From positions 2,666,001 through 2,730,000 of the forward strand of contig NZ_AP024883.1 in NCBI RefSeq assembly GCF_024346955.1: a DNA stretch of 64,000 bases. The letters are read 5' to 3'. The notes below the pieces were generated by a model. The model saw nothing but the letters and a program-made list of their open reading frames with translations. It did not search any database and had not been told where the DNA came from. The position numbers and the translations under genes were made by a program. Source of the stretch: Vibrio mangrovi (GTDB lineage: Bacteria > Pseudomonadota > Gammaproteobacteria > Enterobacterales > Vibrionaceae). Of this stretch, positions 19,184 through 28,707 are shown piece by piece (within the stretch, counting starts at the first letter, position 1; every line of letters begins with the position of its first letter).

Positions 19184-20856
19184 CTTACTTCTTCCTTCTC
19201 GTGCAGTGCTTTTACTCGGTTCTGAGGCGAAAAATCGTGTGCATGTTCATCTTCCAGCAGCATCATATTGCCCTGATGAATCCGGTATATCTTGTCAGCC
19301 ATGTGGAAGTAGTGATCATCGTGGGTAATGGCAATCACGGTTTTTCCTCTGGCTTTCAGTTCGGGGAGCAGCTCGGTGTAGAAGACTTTGCGGAATGCCG
19401 GATCCTGATCCGCAGCCCATTCATCCAGCAGAATAATGCTGCGGTTTTCCAGATAAGCCAGCAGCAGCGCCAGACGTTTACGCTGTCCCTGAGAAAGCTT
19501 AGTGGTACTCAGTTCACCCCCGGTAACCGTCACTTTCTGCTCCAGAGCCAGTGCATTCAGATAATGTTCAACCAGTGCTGCATCCGGCTGTTCTCCGGAT
19601 TCGTTAATCAGTTGCTTAAACAGATAAAAATCAGCAAAAACAACCGAGAAATGACTTAAGAACCAATCTCTGTTGTCATCATGAATTTCCTGACCGGCAA
19701 AAATGAGCTGACCGGTATGCGGCGTATAGAGTCCGGTGACCAGCCGGGCGCAGGTCGATTTGCCACTCCCGTTTCCGCCAACCCAGAACACCAGTTCCCC
19801 CTGATTCAGTTCAAAGTTAACCGGCCCGACACCAAATCCCGGTTCACCGGATTCTGAAGGATACTGATAAGTCACATCTCTCATCTGTAGCGTCTGCCAC
19901 TGTGTCTGCGGCTCAGACTGTTCTCCCGTTGCATCATTCCCTTCATGTAACGCCAGTTGCTGAACTTTTGCGTAAGCAACGGAGCCAAGAATTAAAGCCG
20001 GCAGAGAACCGATCATGCCTGCCAGCGGAGAACGCAGATACAGAATGGTCAGCGCAAAAGTTGTCAGTTGTTCTCTGGTGCCTACACCAAATAAGCTATG
20101 GATCAGAATAATGGTGGCAATCAGCAGCAGAATGGAAGTATTCACCCAACTGCCATTTAAAACCGTATATCGATCGGCCTTAACTTCCAGCCCCAACGCC
20201 TTACTAACGACAGGTTTTAAACTGCCACTAAAGAAACTGCTGCGTCGCTGACGGCTGAGCTTAAGCTCATTACGCCCCAGCAATAATCCGGAATAACGGT
20301 CATAAAGTGCATCATCATTTTCCCGCACTTCACGCTTCAGTCGCCTTGAAGATGACATCAGTTGCCGGGCAATAACCACAGCAAGAATTGTCATCACCAG
20401 TGTGCAGAGGAAAAACGGTAGGGAAAGTTGCAGCAGATAGCCATAACAGCAGAGTAAGACCGCCGCACCATAGACAACAAACGGTAAACTGTTAAACGCC
20501 TGGCTAATAGATGTCACATCTTTAGTCAGTGCTGCCAGTATGGCGGGTTGCCCTAACTGATCAATCCGTTCTACCGAAGTTTTTAACACGCGTTGGGAAA
20601 GATGGAGCCGCAACCGGTAGACAACATGATGTCCTAAAGAAGTCAGCATCGCCTGAGAGAAAAAGCTCAATCCGAATAGCAAACCGATCAGCACAAATAA
20701 CAGCGCCACATCCTGACCGGTAATGACATCGGCTGATGACACCCGGCTAATCATAGAAATCACGGCAACACCACATCCTGCGCTCAAAGCACTCAACAGG
20801 ATCGCGGTCAGGAATTTGAAAGTGTTCCCCCGCAACAACGTCCAGACTAAGGTCAT
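19177..20856 (-). CDS. Cyclic-peptide/siderophore export ABC transporter (PvdE/SyrD/YojI type)
   Basis: A half-transporter of about 559 residues in which an N-terminal six-helix membrane domain is fused to an ATPase domain. It has a Walker A in GGNGSGKST, a Q-loop region and a signature/Walker B block LSQGQRKRLALLLAYLENRS...LLDEWAADQDPAFRK; LDEWAADQDP is the hallmark of the PvdE-type family that exports peptide siderophores to the periplasm or medium. An upstream in-frame GTG at 20865 is possible; I chose ATG 20856. Neither start has a clear ribosome site. It leads the exporter-yejABEF-nitroreductase operon, and a Fur-like motif lies just upstream. Confidence 0.94.
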   Translation of the reverse strand: MTLVWTLLRGNTFKFLTAILLSALSAGCGVAVISMISRVSSADVITGQDVALLFVLIGLLFGLSFFSQAMLTSLGHHVVYRLRLHLSQRVLKTSVERIDQLGQPAILAALTKDVTSISQAFNSLPFVVYGAAVLLCCYGYLLQLSLPFFLCTLVMTILAVVIARQLMSSSRRLKREVRENDDALYDRYSGLLLGRNELKLSRQRRSSFFSGSLKPVVSKALGLEVKADRYTVLNGSWVNTSILLLIATIILIHSLFGVGTREQLTTFALTILYLRSPLAGMIGSLPALILGSVAYAKVQQLALHEGNDATGEQSEPQTQWQTLQMRDVTYQYPSESGEPGFGVGPVNFELNQGELVFWVGGNGSGKSTCARLVTGLYTPHTGQLIFAGQEIHDDNRDWFLSHFSVVFADFYLFKQLINESGEQPDAALVEHYLNALALEQKVTVTGGELSTTKLSQGQRKRLALLLAYLENRSIILLDEWAADQDPAFRKVFYTELLPELKARGKTVIAITHDDHYFHMADKIYRIHQGNMMLLEDEHAHDFSPQNRVKALHEKEEVRC

Positions 20857-20873
20857 ACAATACACCAGAAAAC

Positions 20874-20890
20874 AAATAAGAATTATTAGC
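20874..20890. promoter_or_regulatory. Possible Fur box upstream of exporter operon
   Basis: AAATAAGAATTATTAGC lies 10-20 bp upstream of the exporter start and resembles the GAGAATNATTCTTATT class of Fur sites. It matches the 7-1-7 consensus at about 10 of 14 positions. The match is partial, so this is a moderate call, strengthened mainly by the gene it precedes. Confidence 0.45.
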
Positions 20891-21037
20891 GTTTGTATTA
20901 TGAACGAGAGAATTGTAAAAAGATAGAGAAGAAAGAATCAATTAAGGCGAATTTATTTACAAAAAATTAAGATTCGATTTACAAGACAGGCAAATGATAC
21001 CGCTTACCTACAAAATAATAAGCACATAATAAGGCTG

Positions 21038-21445
21038 TTAAGACTCTTTGTGAGGCAATCTCTCCGGACGTCCCCAGATAAAATAGCTACCGATTAGCAT
21101 GCCAATCGTCGATACCACCACCCAAATCCATGCCACTTTATGCAACAGTAAAATCAGCAGGCAAACTAACATCGACAACGATGACAGAATCTTATTTTTC
21201 CGGGAAATGACCTTACCGTTTTGCCAGTTCTCAACCATGTTGCGGAAAAAGGCTTTCGACATGATAAAACGGTAGATGGTGGGTGATCCTTTCGCCGATG
21301 CCCATGCACACAGAATTACAAATTCCGTCGTCGGCAATCCCGGTAAAATCACGCCGATAATCGCCAGAATCAGGCTGACAACCGCAATGAGTTTATAAAC
21401 CCATAAATTTATCGGTGAGTTTTTTGATTTCTGTTTTACTGCCAT
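21038..21445 (-). CDS. DUF454 (YbaN-like) inner-membrane protein
   Basis: A 135-residue membrane protein matching the YbaN/DUF454 family. A first hydrophobic pair contains LILAIIGVILPGLPTTEFVILCAW, followed by the family-typical FRNMVENWQNGKVISRKNK and a second membrane pair (residues about 85-125). In Vibrio and other gammaproteobacteria the family is often found near iron or heme genes, but its biochemical role is unknown. It is on the same strand as the exporter operon but separated from it by about 170 bp, so it is probably a separate transcript. Confidence 0.85.
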   Translation of the reverse strand: MAVKQKSKNSPINLWVYKLIAVVSLILAIIGVILPGLPTTEFVILCAWASAKGSPTIYRFIMSKAFFRNMVENWQNGKVISRKNKILSSLSMLVCLLILLLHKVAWIWVVVSTIGMLIGSYFIWGRPERLPHKES

Positions 21446-21501
21446 CGTACTACCGACTCCCGTTCAGACTCCGGCAAACACACTAACCTGATAACAACCG
21501 G

Positions 21502-22470
21502 TCATATTTTCGCCTCAGTTTTCATCTGTCCCAAGTCTCCCATGTCTGATTCGGAAAGTACATGAGCATGTTTAGGGGCAGCCTTTCTCATACGTTCATC
21601 CATCTTCAGTAATGACAAAGTTGAGATAACACTCATGATATGTTTTCTTTGTTCGGAAGAGACTTTTTTCAGTCCATCACGAATCAATAATTCACGGGCA
21701 TGCTGAATACAACGCAACTGATGGAATTCCGGGAACAGGCGCATCTCACCTGAGAAACCGGCATAACTTTCTAACTGAAATCCAAGTTTAGCCCGGATTC
21801 CGATGGAGGCAGGAAACGGTGTTGTATTGTGAATATCTTCCAGAACATCATATTGATTAACGGAAAGGCCGATGACGCTTGCGGCCATCTCCACCGAAAT
21901 ATTATTTTCAGCCCTGAAAGTCTGGATACACATCGCGACCGACCGGTAATAATCAATCGCAAAAGCATGAAGATCCAAAGTTTCAGGAGGAAAACAGTCA
22001 TCATAATGATGTAGTCCGCCAAGCTGAGATTCTAATGTCTCCCGGAGATGAATAAATGACTGCCGTGAAGATTCATCAAGGACAATGCTGATAATCTCTA
22101 ATATTGTATCAAATAAGCCCGATGGGAGTTGCCCGATACACATCATGGCTTCCAGAATATCATCGTCCAGCTCAGGGTAAAGAATACGGTAATAAAAGCA
22201 GGTCATCGGAACCATGGTGACCCAGGAATACGCCGCCAGAAAATGAAGCGGCCGCATCGACGGGTAACTCTGCTGCATGTACCGCTTCAGAGTCTCTGTT
22301 TTAATACCTGAGAATCGTTTATCCAGATCCTTGAAGGTTAACTTCTGCGCCCGTCTCACATAGGACATTGCCACAGCAATATCGGTATCAATATTTTCCA
22401 TCACCTTATCAAGATGGACAATTTCCCGAGCGGAAATACTAAATCCCTTTTTATTTCCCGGATTTGACAT
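21502..22470 (-). CDS. Hypothetical protein with two HTH-like segments, possible regulator
   Basis: A 322-residue protein I do not recognise. It has no signal peptide and no membrane segment. Two stretches look like helix-turn-helix: LTFKDLDKRFSGIKTETLKRYM near residues 45-65 and NISVEMAASVIGLSVNQYDVL near 195-215, both in the style of XRE/Cro proteins. Between them lies a helical region rich in aromatic residues. The C-terminus is polar. It is encoded next to the acyl carrier protein, separated by a 346-bp gap (22471-22816) that holds AT-rich DNA and no convincing gene. A regulatory role is inference only. Confidence 0.6.
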   Translation of the reverse strand: MSNPGNKKGFSISAREIVHLDKVMENIDTDIAVAMSYVRRAQKLTFKDLDKRFSGIKTETLKRYMQQSYPSMRPLHFLAAYSWVTMVPMTCFYYRILYPELDDDILEAMMCIGQLPSGLFDTILEIISIVLDESSRQSFIHLRETLESQLGGLHHYDDCFPPETLDLHAFAIDYYRSVAMCIQTFRAENNISVEMAASVIGLSVNQYDVLEDIHNTTPFPASIGIRAKLGFQLESYAGFSGEMRLFPEFHQLRCIQHARELLIRDGLKKVSSEQRKHIMSVISTLSLLKMDERMRKAAPKHAHVLSESDMGDLGQMKTEAKI

Positions 22471-22816
22471 ATCAACTAGGCCTTAGAATGACGAATGGGT
22501 CGAAATATACCATTAAATCAATGAGTACGGGGGCAATTCTATTTTTTATCTTACCGACTTGCAGAACTGAGACACCACAACGTACTCTTTTCTCTGAGGG
22601 AACAACTGTCATTATACCTGCCTTCCATTCCGGCTCACAGCCCAGACGTCGGGCCATCACTGATGTACTCACAAAACAGATCCATACAAAAATGCTTCAG
22701 GCTCGTGGAAGATGCAAGAAAAGAAACTATAATATTGTCATAATCAACCCCATTATAATTTACAAATTACATATTTAAAACGTAATTGAGTTAGGTAACC
22801 AGAGCCGAGGGATACA

Positions 22817-23071
22817 ATGGAAAAAGAAAAAATAAGAGATTTCGTCCTGTATTTACTTCACAGAAATGGAGACAAATCCGATATTGGTGATGATGAATCT
22901 CTGATCGAATCAAAACGATTTGATTCCCTTGACATCGCAGAGTTAACATTATTTATTCAGGATGAGTATAATATATATATATCTTCTTCAGATTCTGAAG
23001 TATTCAGGAAAATAGATACAGTTAATTTAATCGAAAAGTATATTAACGAGGAAAGAAAAGCCACCATATAG
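22817..23071 (+). CDS. Stand-alone acyl carrier protein
   Basis: An 84-residue acidic helical protein with the carrier motif RFDSLDIAEL; Ser37 is the expected phosphopantetheine site. Helix 3 follows (DSEVFRKIDTVNLIEKYI). It differs from the housekeeping AcpP and is encoded away from fatty-acid genes. It converges on the operon encoding an MBOAT acyltransferase, so it may carry an acyl group for that enzyme or for the adjacent SGNH proteins. A GAGG ribosome site precedes the ATG. Codon use is AT-rich compared with the siderophore genes. Confidence 0.85.
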   Translation: MEKEKIRDFVLYLLHRNGDKSDIGDDESLIESKRFDSLDIAELTLFIQDEYNIYISSSDSEVFRKIDTVNLIEKYINEERKATI

Positions 23072-23081
23072 GGTGGTTTTT
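23061..23081 (+). terminator. Small intrinsic terminator overlapping the ACP stop codon
   Basis: CCACC (23061-23065) and GGTGG (23072-23076) form a short hairpin with the loop ATATAG, which contains the stop codon. TTTTT follows. Five pairs only, so moderate confidence. Confidence 0.55.
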
Positions 23082-23136
23082 CCACTCACACACATTCATT
23101 ATTAAAAATAATATACAACTACTAGACTTAACCTCG

Positions 23137-24195
23137 TTAAAAATAGTTATTTTCTTTGATATACCGAACCATCTCATGAGCTAAAATCTGATTTCCTTCC
23201 GGGATTAAATGAGCATTAAAGTCTAAGAAAAATTCTTCAGGTCGGTGATCAAAGACATGAGAAAAATCAACAATATGATTATTCGTACCAGATGCTTTAG
23301 ACAGCATACTGGCTATTTTAGTAAAACTGCTAATCTCTTCCGGACTCAATCCTGATTTAATATTACTGATGTTTGCCTGATTTCCCCATAATGCTGGTGG
23401 AATGAAAACAAATGTCTTTGTATCTAACTCACTTCCATAATGAAGTATATTTTCAAAACTATGAAATATTTTCTCAGACATCATCTTCTGATAATAATCC
23501 GTATTACAGAGGTTTATTAATTCAAACTCATCACTTTTATTCCATAATTTCGTTTTTATCATATTAAAAATAGAAACAAGAGCAGGCGTTTTATATAATA
23601 CAGGCTTATTTTTTTGCTGCATATCGACCCAGGTTACCCTTTTACATTCATCAAAATAATCAAAAGTGCCATTCACGATAATAGCTAAGTCATAATGTTT
23701 TTTTCTCAGATGCTCAATTCTCTTCCAGTTTTCGAGGTTCTGAGAGACAGTCTGTCCCGGTGAGGAATAGTTATCTATCTCATAATCAGGCAACAACGCC
23801 GATAAATAAGACACTAAAGTCGTATCCGATGAATTGTAGTAACCAAAACTCTGGGATGCTCCCAAAACCAGTAACTTCTTGGTTGGAGGCTTTTTTTCTA
23901 TCTGATTCTGAACAACCCGTCGACCTGACTGATCGATGTCATAGATACCATAACTACCGGGAACAACGATATTACCTATATATGGAATATGTCTGTATTT
24001 TAGTTTTCTCGTATCGACATAGTATTTAGCATAAGTTCTACGATCCAGATTATCTGGTAATGACTGAAGGAAGCGGACTTCATCACGATGAATGTAACTT
24101 CTCATGGAGATTAACAAATCACCTCCACCATTGAGCAGCAGTATGAATAAGAAAACAACAGTAATAAATGCAATAATTAATTTTATTTTTCTCAT
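23137..24195 (-). CDS. Membrane-anchored SGNH-hydrolase-fold protein (AlgX/AlgJ-like role)
   Basis: A protein of about 352 residues with one N-terminal membrane segment (KIKLIIAFITVVFLFILLL) and a periplasmic SGNH-type domain. Block I is LVLGASQSFGYY with the presumed nucleophile Ser, the block II region is SSPGQTVSQN, block III is IIVNGTFDYFDE, and block V (Asp...His) is DFNAHLIPEGNQIL. The start at 24195 is 10 bp after the MBOAT stop; a longer reading from 24249 would overlap that gene. In alginate and related systems such proteins complete O-acetyl transfer to a polymer after the MBOAT passes the acyl group across the membrane. The substrate here is unknown. Confidence 0.8.
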   Translation of the reverse strand: MRKIKLIIAFITVVFLFILLLNGGGDLLISMRSYIHRDEVRFLQSLPDNLDRRTYAKYYVDTRKLKYRHIPYIGNIVVPGSYGIYDIDQSGRRVVQNQIEKKPPTKKLLVLGASQSFGYYNSSDTTLVSYLSALLPDYEIDNYSSPGQTVSQNLENWKRIEHLRKKHYDLAIIVNGTFDYFDECKRVTWVDMQQKNKPVLYKTPALVSIFNMIKTKLWNKSDEFELINLCNTDYYQKMMSEKIFHSFENILHYGSELDTKTFVFIPPALWGNQANISNIKSGLSPEEISSFTKIASMLSKASGTNNHIVDFSHVFDHRPEEFFLDFNAHLIPEGNQILAHEMVRYIKENNYF

Positions 24196-24205
24196 AAAAT
24201 CAAGC

Positions 24206-25552
24206 TCAAAAATCAAAGTAATAAAAGCTTTCCGGCCTCTGTGCAGCAACCATAGAGCAACCGATAATCACAACCATCATCACCGGAACAGACAAAGTAA
24301 AAGGTATTTTCATCATCCTGTTCCGGATTAAATCAGCATGGTCAAATGCATGTAATGCCAGTGTTATAAATATCAAACCCCAAATGGTTAGCTCTTTGGA
24401 CGTCATCGGCTCAATATGGAAAGAAAACAACGATTGATAATAAGATATCGCCATCTCAATGGATGAACTACGAAACAGTATCAATAACAATAGCCAGACA
24501 ATAAAATTCAATAGAACACCCACTGGCTTGATATATTTATGCGTATCTACAAACCGATCATATCCGGTGTATTTTTCCAGCATCATAATCACACCCTGAA
24601 GGCCGCCCCACAGGACAAAAGTCCAGTTGGCACCATGCCACAACCCTGAAGCAAGCATCGTGATTAAAATCGGCATATAAGGTAAAGAGTCCCGGAAACG
24701 CCGGACCAGAGGAATAAAAATGTAATCCCTGAGCCAGAAGCTCAGCGTCATATGCCAGCGCTTCCACGTTTCAGTAAGAGAATGGGCCAAATAGGGTGAG
24801 TGGAAATTTTCCGGAAAGCGAATCCCCAGCATGCCCGCCGTTGCAATTGCCATATCAGAGTACGCACTGAAATCACAATAGATCTGAACCGCAAATCCAC
24901 AGGCAGCAAGTAATAAACTATGACTTCCGTATCCTTCAGGATGAAGGAATACCGGATGAACATAAGTCCCGATCTGATCGGCAATCAGAACTTTCTTCAT
25001 CATCCCCACCGAAAACAGGGGTAAGTTATAAACAATATTCTGCCAGGAAACGCTGATCTTACTTAATTGTGGAATCAGCTCCCGGCTTCTTAATATAGGA
25101 CCGGCAATTAAATGAGGGAAGAAACTGATATATAAACTAATATCCAGTACAGTGAACTTACTCTTCTTCGGCATCCGGGAAAAGTCGATCATCATACTGA
25201 TCAGTGTAAAGGTAATAAAAGAGATTCCTAACGGCAGACCAATATCAAACGTTACATCAAACCCTAAGCTTACCAGCAAAAAATTAGTGTATTTAAAGAA
25301 GACTAAAGGTATCAATCCCACCAACACTAATACCATGATGAATTTGGGGTGGTTCGCTAACAGGCGGCACGCGAACACTCCCAGAAAAACATAAAATCCC
25401 AGCACATAAATATAGTGGACATTCCAGAATGAGTAGAAAAACAGACTACAGAGTAAAAGAATTATTTTTTGCCACCAGAGATCACGAACAAGGCGAATCG
25501 TCAGCAGTACGGACATGAAAAACAATAAAAAAATGGGCAACTGAAAAAGCAT
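24206..25552 (-). CDS. MBOAT-family O-acyltransferase (AlgI-like)
   Basis: A 448-residue polytopic membrane protein. The conserved MBOAT elements are clear: LPLGISFITFTLISMMID, FFPHLIAGPILR, YCDFSAYSDMAIATAGMLGI, TWKRWHMTLSFWLRDYIFIPL, and the active-site histidine in SGLWHGANWTF. AlgI-like members move acyl groups through the inner membrane for O-acylation of exported glycans or other molecules. It lies 23 bp downstream of the carbamoyltransferase gene and is followed closely by the SGNH protein gene, matching the usual MBOAT plus SGNH pairing. Confidence 0.93.
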   Translation of the reverse strand: MLFQLPIFLLFFMSVLLTIRLVRDLWWQKIILLLCSLFFYSFWNVHYIYVLGFYVFLGVFACRLLANHPKFIMVLVLVGLIPLVFFKYTNFLLVSLGFDVTFDIGLPLGISFITFTLISMMIDFSRMPKKSKFTVLDISLYISFFPHLIAGPILRSRELIPQLSKISVSWQNIVYNLPLFSVGMMKKVLIADQIGTYVHPVFLHPEGYGSHSLLLAACGFAVQIYCDFSAYSDMAIATAGMLGIRFPENFHSPYLAHSLTETWKRWHMTLSFWLRDYIFIPLVRRFRDSLPYMPILITMLASGLWHGANWTFVLWGGLQGVIMMLEKYTGYDRFVDTHKYIKPVGVLLNFIVWLLLLILFRSSSIEMAISYYQSLFSFHIEPMTSKELTIWGLIFITLALHAFDHADLIRNRMMKIPFTLSVPVMMVVIIGCSMVAAQRPESFYYFDF

Positions 25553-25575
25553 ATGACTACCTCATTCCGGCCTGC

Positions 25576-27339
25576 TTAGTCTAATTCATAGTGATATTTC
25601 TGATACTTCCGGCTGTTTTGCTCATGTTTATCAAGCACCACATTACCAATGACCAACATATCGATTTCTGTATTCATGAAGCAGTTAAACGCATCTTCAG
25701 GAGAGAGAACCATCGGTTCTCCTCTGACATTCAGACTGGTATTGACCAACACCGGGCATCCGGTTTTCTCATAAAACCGATGCATTAATTGGTAAAACCG
25801 TTGATTACTGCTCGCTGATACTGTCTGAAGTCTTGCCGTACCATCAACATGAATAACGGACGGCAGCTTGTGACTGACACCTGCTTTGGCCGTATAGATA
25901 AAATTCATATGCGGAGAAGCACCCTGAATATCAAACCATTCGTTTGCATACTCTTCCAGAATCACCGGGGCAAAAGGACGGAATGATTCCCGGTATTTGA
26001 TTTTCAGATTGAGTTCACGTTTCAGATCAGCCCCACGGGGATCGGCCAGAATCGAACGATTTCCTAATGCTCTGGGACTGAACTCGGCTTTCCCCTGAAC
26101 CCAGGCAACAATCTTACCGCCAGCTAAAGCATCCGCCGTCAGTTCAAACAGCTGCTCATCCGGCTCAATACGATACCTGGCATCCATACGGTCTAACTGA
26201 ACCAGAACCGCATCCTGTTCAAATACTGGTCCCAGATAAGGCATATAATCCGGAATAGGTGTTCTGGGCTGCTGAAGATATAAGTGATGGCATATTTGTG
26301 CGGCCCCTAAGGCACTACCGGCATCACCGGCTGCCGGCTGGATCCAGATATGCTCAAAGATACCACTCTTAAGAACTTTTCCGGCTGCGGCACAATTCAA
26401 AGCAACGCCGCCAGCCAGACACAGGTTTGACTCTCCGGTCAGAACTTTCACATAACGGGCCAGTGATAAAAAAATCTCGTCGGTCACTTCCTGAATGGAA
26501 GCAGCAATATCCATATGAACCTGTTCTAAAGGACTTTCCGGTAACCGGGCTGGTATACCGAACAGACGTTCAAGTTCAGCACCATACATCCGGAGCTCAG
26601 TTGCAAACCGGAAATATTTCATGTTCAGGCGAAAACTGCCGTCGGGCTTTATATCTATCAGATGTTGTTTGATTAAGACGCTGTATTCCGGCTGACCGTA
26701 GGGTGCAAGCCCCATGATCTTATATTCTCCGGAATTCACTTTAAAACCCAGAAATGCCGTGATCGCCGAATAGAGCATGCCTAACGAATGGGGAAAGGAG
26801 ATCTCTTTTATTCTCTGAATACTCTGCCCCGAACCAACAGCAATCGTTGTTGTCGCCCACTCACCGACACCGTCAATAGTTAAAATTGCCGCAGATTCAA
26901 AAGGAGAAGGATAAAAAGCAGCCGCACTGTGAGAGAGATGGTGGTCTGAAAACAGTAATTTCTGATTCCAGCGTTCCCCGCCCTGAAATGTGGAGAGATG
27001 TTTCTTCAGGTCAACTTTCTGAAATAACTTCTCTTTCAGCCAGATGGGAATCGCCTGACTGAATAACTGATATCCTTTGGGAGCAAAACGGATACAGGTT
27101 TCCAGAATCCTTTCAAACTTATTAAATGGTTTTTCATAAAAAATCACATAATCGATGTTTTCCATCGTCATGTCGTGTTCTTTCAGAATCCATTCAATCG
27201 CCTTCTGCGGAAACCCGCTATCATTCTTCACCCGGCTGAAACGTTCTTCCTGCACAGCTGAAATGATTTCGCCATTGCAGAGCAACGCGGCGGCACTGTC
27301 ATGATAAAAAGCAGATATACCGAGAATATAAGTCATCAC
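25576..27339 (-). CDS. NodU/TobZ-type carbamoyltransferase
   Basis: A 587-residue carbamoyltransferase. The N-terminal Kae1-like domain begins ILGISAFYHDSAAALL and has the metal/nucleotide-binding DHHLSHSAAAFYPSPF. The C-terminal YrdC-like domain has AEFSPRALGNRSILADPR and PVLVNTSLNVRGEPMVLSP. The family makes carbamoyl-adenylate from carbamoyl phosphate and ATP and transfers the carbamoyl group to a hydroxyl, as on Nod factors, tobramycin or saxitoxin. The flanking genes suggest a secreted glycan, lipid or small molecule, but the acceptor cannot be read from sequence. It starts 11 bp after the stop of the SxtJ-like gene. Confidence 0.94.
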   Translation of the reverse strand: MMTYILGISAFYHDSAAALLCNGEIISAVQEERFSRVKNDSGFPQKAIEWILKEHDMTMENIDYVIFYEKPFNKFERILETCIRFAPKGYQLFSQAIPIWLKEKLFQKVDLKKHLSTFQGGERWNQKLLFSDHHLSHSAAAFYPSPFESAAILTIDGVGEWATTTIAVGSGQSIQRIKEISFPHSLGMLYSAITAFLGFKVNSGEYKIMGLAPYGQPEYSVLIKQHLIDIKPDGSFRLNMKYFRFATELRMYGAELERLFGIPARLPESPLEQVHMDIAASIQEVTDEIFLSLARYVKVLTGESNLCLAGGVALNCAAAGKVLKSGIFEHIWIQPAAGDAGSALGAAQICHHLYLQQPRTPIPDYMPYLGPVFEQDAVLVQLDRMDARYRIEPDEQLFELTADALAGGKIVAWVQGKAEFSPRALGNRSILADPRGADLKRELNLKIKYRESFRPFAPVILEEYANEWFDIQGASPHMNFIYTAKAGVSHKLPSVIHVDGTARLQTVSASSNQRFYQLMHRFYEKTGCPVLVNTSLNVRGEPMVLSPEDAFNCFMNTEIDMLVIGNVVLDKHEQNSRKYQKYHYELD

Positions 27340-27350
27340 TCCGTCCCCCT

Positions 27351-27743
27351 TTAAAATTGTTTTTTCAGATCATCCGGAGTCACTGCATCTTTTTCCGATG
27401 TAGTCCAGTAACTGGGTGCCCGATCATCTATTTTTAAGGGAATCAATCCGGGACGAATCAGACGTAATAACCAACTGAGCGGCGTAATAAAAATAAAAAA
27501 CAGTATCCAGAATAACCCTTTCCCAATCTGGATATGGAGCTTATCCATCATTCTGACGACCACCGTCAGCTTCAACGGAGCAATCACAGCATATAAAAAG
27601 ATAATCACGGCAAACGGAACAGACCAAATCCAAAGAGTCTCTTTGCTCAGACTCATGACAACAGAAAGGATCAATAGCCCACAACTGAGTGCGAAAAGTC
27701 TTGTCCGGATCTGCTTATACGTCTCTGTTACGATCTCTTCCAT
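27351..27743 (-). CDS. SxtJ-family small membrane protein
   Basis: A 130-residue protein with two N-terminal hydrophobic segments (about 15-33 and 37-55), a third near residues 77-95, and a C-terminal RAPSYWTTSEK tail. The pattern and its place next to a NodU-type carbamoyltransferase gene match the SxtJ family, first named in the saxitoxin cluster. Its biochemical role is not established; a membrane partner of the carbamoyltransferase is plausible. It abuts the SGNH gene upstream with no meaningful gap. Confidence 0.78.
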   Translation of the reverse strand: MEEIVTETYKQIRTRLFALSCGLLILSVVMSLSKETLWIWSVPFAVIIFLYAVIAPLKLTVVVRMMDKLHIQIGKGLFWILFFIFITPLSWLLRLIRPGLIPLKIDDRAPSYWTTSEKDAVTPDDLKKQF

Positions 27744-27744
27744 A

Positions 27745-28707
27745 TCAATGCTCCTTCTCCATTTCTCTGACGATCAATGTTGATATACTGCCTAAAGCTT
27801 TTTTATTCAGATGAATATCATTTGGAGAAACCCAGAATGATGATGTCGGAGGTCCCTGCAACACCGGCAGAGGATCAATAAAATCAAAATGATACTGATT
27901 AGCAAATTTTCGGGTAATCTCTCCCATAAACGAAAATCGGTAATGATTAAAATCATGCATCTCAGGAATAGAGACAATGATGATACGGCTTCCGGTTTTA
28001 CTCTGGATTTGTTTCAGCTTACCGAATGCCTGAGATAAGACCGTTTGCCCAGCGGGGGCTTGCCACTGTTGGCGATATCCGTCAAGTAAGGCATCCTCGC
28101 CAAATTCTCCGCTGGTCATTTGCTGAATAAATGTCGAAGCCAGTGCTGCCAGCTCACTATGTTCCACCAGCCACCCCGGCGATTTAGTCACCACACTCGC
28201 CGTCGATCTTGGTGTCACAAGAACAACAATGGTATCTGCCGATAGTTTCTGTCCAATCGATTCCCATAATGTCACCGACTGGTTTAAATTCATGTTTCCG
28301 ACGCCGGCGTTCACCACATCAAAATCAACCGGAAGTTCCCGTTCCAGTTGTCCTCTGAGGCTATCTTCATCCTCAACACCCCAGCCGAGAGCAATCGAAT
28401 CGCCAACAATTGCAACCCGATGAACCGCGCTTTTATCCGGTTCCGGCCCACGCATTCCCAGACTATTAATCTGGATAGTGACGTTTTGTAACGTCGCAGA
28501 GCGATTGGGGACATGTTGATGACCGATATGCGGATCCGCACTTTTTTCTTTCAGCAAATTGGCATAACGCCACATCTCTATGACGTAGTTTTCCTGGCTC
28601 ATCGTCGCCAGACGAACCATGCCTTCCCCAACAACCAAAGCTAAAACGACGCCAGACAGAACCAGGAGACTATTACGTATCAACGAAGCCATCTTCATGA
28701 AATTCAC
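27745..28707 (-). CDS. SGNH/GDSL-type hydrolase with N-terminal membrane anchor
   Basis: A 320-residue protein with an N-terminal membrane segment (residues about 12-30) and a clear SGNH hydrolase domain: block I VAIVGDSIALGWGV with nucleophile Ser, block II VVNAGVGNMNLNQ (Gly), block III VTPRST region, and block V SPNDIHLNKKALG with the Asp-His pair. It is an esterase or acyltransferase acting outside the cytoplasm. It is the second SGNH protein of this cluster, and the two differ enough to suggest distinct substrates. The ATG codon choice between residues 1 and 4 is uncertain. Confidence 0.88.
   Translation of the reverse strand: MNFMKMASLIRNSLLVLSGVVLALVVGEGMVRLATMSQENYVIEMWRYANLLKEKSADPHIGHQHVPNRSATLQNVTIQINSLGMRGPEPDKSAVHRVAIVGDSIALGWGVEDEDSLRGQLERELPVDFDVVNAGVGNMNLNQSVTLWESIGQKLSADTIVVLVTPRSTASVVTKSPGWLVEHSELAALASTFIQQMTSGEFGEDALLDGYRQQWQAPAGQTVLSQAFGKLKQIQSKTGSRIIIVSIPEMHDFNHYRFSFMGEITRKFANQYHFDFIDPLPVLQGPPTSSFWVSPNDIHLNKKALGSISTLIVREMEKEH

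Noticed and set aside
22464..22778. 104-residue plus-strand protein before the ACP gene
   Set aside because: Its composition is unlike a protein, it overlaps the start of the HTH-like gene, and it has no ribosome site.
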